This document shows, piece after piece, positions 5,099 through 6,926 of a DNA stretch of 6,926 bases. Position 1 is the first letter of the stretch, and every line of letters begins with the position of its first letter. Source of the DNA: Candidatus Thiothrix singaporensis (GTDB lineage Bacteria > Pseudomonadota > Gammaproteobacteria > Thiotrichales > Thiotrichaceae); the NCBI GenBank assembly GCA_013693955.1, contig CP059265.1, forward strand, positions 805,173-812,098. The letters run 5' to 3'. The notes under the pieces are model-generated. The model ran no database searches and was not told the origin of the DNA. It saw only the letters and a list, made by a program, of their open reading frames with translations. Both the position numbers and the translations under genes were made by a program.

Positions 5099-5505
5099 AT
5101 GACTCCATTTGGTAACGAGCAAGAAAATAATGCCACTCAACAAGCAACTAATAACCCAAGGATTCCCCCAACCATTGATGGAGAAGTGGTAGAACCCGCT
5201 ACTTCTCCGATAGCTCCCAATAGTCAAATTGCAACGGCAAATAGTCAAAATACTGCCCGTGTGATAATAATTAAGCCAAAAACATTAAACCCAAGTATTC
5301 ACCTGCTGAAGCATCAATCATTCTTAAAGAATTTAAGCTATCGAACCTTAGCGTTGATGATTACTGTCGACAAATCAATACACCTTCCCCTGCAACCCTG
5401 CGAAAGTGGCTTAAAATGGAGGAGAAGAAGTGTCCACATTGCCAGGAAATGAAGATGAAAATCATAGAGCTGGAAGCTACGGTAAGGGCTTATGAGAAAA
5501 ATTGA
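5099..5505 (+). pseudogene. Transposase-type HTH protein split by a -1 frameshift
   Basis: The ATG at 5099 has AAGG seven bases upstream. The first ~60 residues are a disordered linker rich in N, Q, T, P and A. After an A5 run (5278-5282) the meaningful frame becomes -1 and reads to TGA at 5503-5505. There, YSPAEASIILKEFKLSNLSV and DDYCRQINTPSPATLRKWLK form a helix-turn-helix of the kind seen in transposase and IS-accessory proteins. A CPHC pair and a charged helix (MKMKIIELEATVRAYEKN) follow, probably a coiled coil. The unshifted frame instead gives a low-quality tail ending at 5450-5452. A stop sits in the -1 frame at 5272-5274, directly before the slip. Either one A is missing (decay or sequencing error) or the shift is programmed. 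The intact product would be ~135 residues, DNA-binding, role unknown. Confidence 0.65.
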
Positions 5506-5707
5506 GCGTTACAGCTTAATCAAGTTGTGAATTTGCTCTCTCAAGTTAGCACTGTTGCAGCAAGGGATAGTGGTTGTAATGGCTCCTACCCTTGCCAGCA
5601 CCAAGACAGAATTTCCGTGTTAGGCTGCAACTTCATCAGAACCACAGCCTTTTACCAACAAACCCTCTTCACTTCCCTGTCACAAATCCCTCTCATTCTT
5701 CACCCAT

Positions 5708-5723
5708 TGTCGCATTCCCTACA
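5708..5723 (+). promoter_or_regulatory. NifA upstream activator site
   Basis: TGT-N10-ACA matches the established NifA binding consensus exactly and starts 61 bases before the sigma-54 promoter. A near-copy (TGT-N10-ACC) occurs at about 5576. A single TGT-N10-ACA can occur by chance, but its position upstream of a consensus sigma-54 promoter and nifE makes it convincing. Confidence 0.8.
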
Positions 5724-5768
5724 AGCAGGAATTCACAATAATCCCTGCAAAAACATAATTCTACATTC

Positions 5769-5784
5769 TGGCACATCCCTTGCT
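5769..5784 (+). promoter_or_regulatory. Sigma-54 (RpoN) promoter of nifE
   Basis: TGGCAC-N5-TTGCT matches the -24/-12 consensus exactly. A transcript starting about 12 bases past the -12 element gives a leader of ~90 nt before the nifE start at 5887. With the NifA site upstream this is a complete nitrogen-fixation-controlled promoter. Confidence 0.88.
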
Positions 5785-5886
5785 TTACTTCCCTCATATC
5801 GACCCGAGGTCTATGACGTAGTGCATTTATGCTCAACGTCAGTTGTGCCGACGGTTCAACTCTGTTGTATCTGGAGGCTAACGCCC

Positions 5887-6266
5887 ATGATGAAGTCCAA
5901 GGACATCGCCGAACTGCTGAACGAGCCAGCCTGCTCCCACAACAAGAAGGAAAAGTCGGGTTGTGCCCGTCCCAAGCCCGGTGCATCTGCCGGTGGCTGT
6001 GCCTTCGACGGCGCACAAATCGCCCTGTTGCCGATTGCGGACGTTGCCCATATCGTCCACGGCAGCATTTCCTGCGCGGGCAGTTCCTGGGATAACCGTG
6101 GCACCCGCTCCAGTGGCTACGCTTGTTCAAAATTGGCATGACCACCGACCTGACCGAGCAGGATGTGATTATGGGGCGCGGCGAAAAACGTCTGTTCCAT
6201 TCCATCAAACAGGCCATCGATGACTACAGCCCTGCCGCCGTGTTCGTCTATAACTCTTTATGTTAG
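5887..6266 (+). pseudogene. nifE: Truncated, frameshifted nifE (nitrogenase cofactor scaffold subunit)
   Basis: NifE pairs with NifN to form the scaffold on which the iron-molybdenum cofactor is matured. From the ATG at 5887 (GGAGG nine bases upstream) the first 77 residues are textbook Nif[40 protein letters not shown], then [16 protein letters not shown]. Cys38 and Cys63 are two of the cluster-binding cysteines of NifE. A net one-base loss between ~6117 and 6126 sends the frame to a TGA at 6139-6141. NifE-like sequence then resumes in another frame ([20 protein letters not shown] to AVFVYN) and stops at ~6254, just before the position of the third cluster cysteine. About 120 of ~470 usual residues remain, so it cannot be functional. 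Its G+C content is above that of the flanking DNA. Confidence 0.92.
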
Positions 6267-6303
6267 CCTGCGCGCTTATCCGCGCTTGGCACTGCTAACG
6301 CAG
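6262..6303. repeat. GC-rich hairpin at the right edge of the nif fragment
   Basis: GTTAGC (6262-6267) pairs with GCTAAC (6294-6299), with an inner GCGCG/CGCGC stem (6270-6274, 6281-6285) and an alternative CTGCG/CGCAG pairing. It begins eight bases after NifE similarity ends and contains the stop of the read-on frame. It may mark the join or be a recombination or termination structure. Confidence 0.5.
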
Positions 6304-6438
6304 AGTCCTGCACCCATGAATCAATACAGGTCTAAGTAAATACACCAAGCGACAGGCTGAAATGAAGTTATAACCACTACCTCCAAGCAAGACTATCTTC
6401 CCGCTACTTCCCCCAACTCTTCCCCCTTCACCCAAAGT

Positions 6439-6487
6439 CTCCAGCTATCCAGACACTTGAAATTGCCTAACACTCCAGCTATCCAGA
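6439..6487. repeat. Two 15-bp direct repeats
   Basis: CTCCAGCTATCCAGA occurs at 6439-6453 and again, exactly, at 6473-6487, offset by 34 bp. Two copies are too few to call iterons, but replication origins and protein-binding arrays often look like this. Confidence 0.55.
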
Positions 6488-6537
6488 TAGGTTTCATCAC
6501 TATACAAGACTCAAAACGAACAGGAGCGCATTCAAAA

Positions 6538-6599
6538 ATCACAGCCAAAAATCCCGTTTTTCAAGCACTCCCATCCAAATATTTCTTGGCTGTTGTGAT
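6538..6599 (-). terminator. Terminator-like inverted repeat after the helicase gene
   Basis: On the minus strand ATCACAACAGCCAA (6586-6599) pairs with TTGGCTGTGAT (6538-6548; a 3-nt bulge), and TTTTT follows directly. The loop is long (37 nt) and contains a small A/T hairpin. It lies just past repeat copy 3, about 50-110 nt after the helicase stop codon. Confidence 0.5.
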
Positions 6600-6600
6600 C

Positions 6601-6658
6601 GTCTAGTCCTAGTCAGGACGTGAACTCACTCAGAACATTTCAAGTTCATCGTTGTGTA
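6601..6658. repeat. Structured repeat, copy 3
   Basis: The core at 6601-6625 matches copy 1 except in the N4 loop, with a perfect GTCCT/AGGAC stem. GAAC/GTTC (6633-6636, 6644-6647) or TGAACT/AGTTCA (6621-6626, 6643-6648) forms the second hairpin. ATCGTTGTGTA (6648-6658) matches 9 of 11 bases at the same place in copy 2. The end overlaps the last codons of the helicase gene. Confidence 0.7.
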
Positions 6659-6926
6659 AGTCTTTCCCCAGGATATTGTTCATTGAAAGTGACCACCAGT
6701 TCTTTAGGTGCCAGTTGTCCAGTGGCACTCATCAGACTTAAAGCCTTCTCTTTCTTGCTCTGAAGAATCGGCGGAATGACTCTCACACCATTTCTCCTAA
6801 AGGAAATCCTGTCTCCACCTTTACTCGTTAAACCAATAAAACTATTCTGACATCTTGAAAAAGCAACATACAAAAGCTCACGATAGTTATCACTATCCTT
6901 CCTAAAATCACTAAATGATTCAATAT
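6646..6926 (-). CDS. C-terminal end of a UvrD-like superfamily 1 helicase (N-terminus outside window)
   Basis: Only the last ~93 residues are present; the frame is open to the window edge and ends in TGA at 6646-6648. YRELLYVAFSR (about residues 15-25 of the visible part) is motif VI of SF1A helicases, and its final arginine is the ATP-contacting arginine finger. The following SFIGLTSKGG fits the closing strand of the second RecA-like domain. Another ~60 basic residues then form a C-terminal tail without a recognised motif. Such ATP-binding helicases unwind DNA during repair, plasmid replication or defence; which applies here cannot be seen. The stop region overlaps repeat copy 3, and a terminator-like inverted repeat follows. 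Confidence 0.8.
   Translation of the reverse strand, partial: IESFSDFRKDSDNYRELLYVAFSRCQNSFIGLTSKGGDRISFRRNGVRVIPPILQSKKEKALSLMSATGQLAPKELVVTFNEQYPGERLTQR

Larger units (their letters stand above)
5506..5886 (+). other. Noncoding stretch leading to the nif promoter
   Basis: No convincing gene lies here; an open frame running into nifE has no start signal and an unnatural composition. The left ~200 nt show nothing recognisable except GTTAGCACTG (5545-5554), which matches 9 of 10 bases of the reverse complement of 6290-6299. From 5708 the stretch is the nifE control region described separately. Its centre (about 5640-5720) is pyrimidine-rich and poor in G on this strand. Confidence 0.6.
6267..6600. 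other. Noncoding spacer between nifE fragment and helicase
   Basis: No open frame with a start signal and plausible composition is visible on either strand. It contains the GC-rich hairpin's right half, a strongly G-poor plus-strand tract (about 6372-6440), a 15-bp direct repeat and a long terminator-like inverted repeat, each listed separately. Confidence 0.6.

Noticed and set aside
5527..6141. Long open frame running from 5527 through the nifE start
   Set aside because: The upstream part has only a TTG start, no RBS and unnatural composition, and it covers the NifA site and sigma-54 promoter; the nifE ATG at 5887 has its own GGAGG.
5693..6217. 174-aa minus-strand open frame across nifE
   Set aside because: It is antisense to clear NifE coding sequence and rich in Arg, Cys and Ser, typical of a shadow frame in GC-rich DNA.
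6242..6266. Xer/dif-like recombination site at the nif junction (ATAA...TTATGTTA)
   Set aside because: The central spacer is only four bases instead of six to eight, and the left arm is ordinary nifE coding sequence.
6262..6303. Integron attC site
   Set aside because: GTT is on the left and AAC on the right, the reverse of attC order, and the bases do not fit RYYYAAC/GTTRRRY; no integrase is visible.

Overview
The window looks like part of a mobile or plasmid-like accessory element from a diazotrophic proteobacterium, most likely a gammaproteobacterium. The host clue is a nifE fragment with a NifA/sigma-54 promoter. That fragment is clearly more G+C-rich than the AT-rich small-gene DNA on both sides. 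No rRNA, tRNA, CRISPR array, integrase, capsid gene or complete insertion sequence is visible, so the element type stays open (plasmid, integrative element or small virus).

Left, minus strand (1-2793): a tight operon of five small genes (2793 down to 1086) starts with an amphipathic-helix protein and a soluble protein, followed by three multi-pass membrane proteins. Most junctions overlap as ATGA or TGATG. An intrinsic terminator (974-1003) follows, then two tandem paralogues of an unknown family. The first of these (430-944) carries a -1 frameshift and the second (1-312) runs off the window. Structured hairpin leaders precede the genes that start at 2793, 944 and 312.

Centre (2794-3217): a divergent regulatory region with a 9-bp-arm inverted repeat, a palindrome, an attenuator-like terminator hairpin and two copies of a 25-nt structured repeat core. 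A third copy lies at 6601, beside the helicase end.

Plus strand (3218-5505): a run of small genes of mostly unknown function, several overlapping by 1-8 nt. They include a C-terminally anchored membrane protein, a Bro-N-like antirepressor fragment, a ribbon-helix-helix-like peptide, a 37-aa gene whose start duplicates that of the next gene, and a transposase-type HTH protein split by a -1 frameshift.

Right (5506-6926): a captured nif segment holds a consensus NifA upstream site, a consensus sigma-54 promoter and the first ~120 codons of nifE, frameshifted and cut off. A GC-rich hairpin sits at its right edge, then ~340 nt of noncoding DNA with direct and inverted repeats, and finally the C-terminal end of a UvrD-like superfamily 1 helicase on the minus strand.

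Because the structured repeat occurs on both sides of the nif segment, that segment probably lies inside the element rather than marking its chromosomal edge. How the small genes work together is not known: the membrane operon and the divergent plus-strand operon look co-organised, but nothing here identifies their function.
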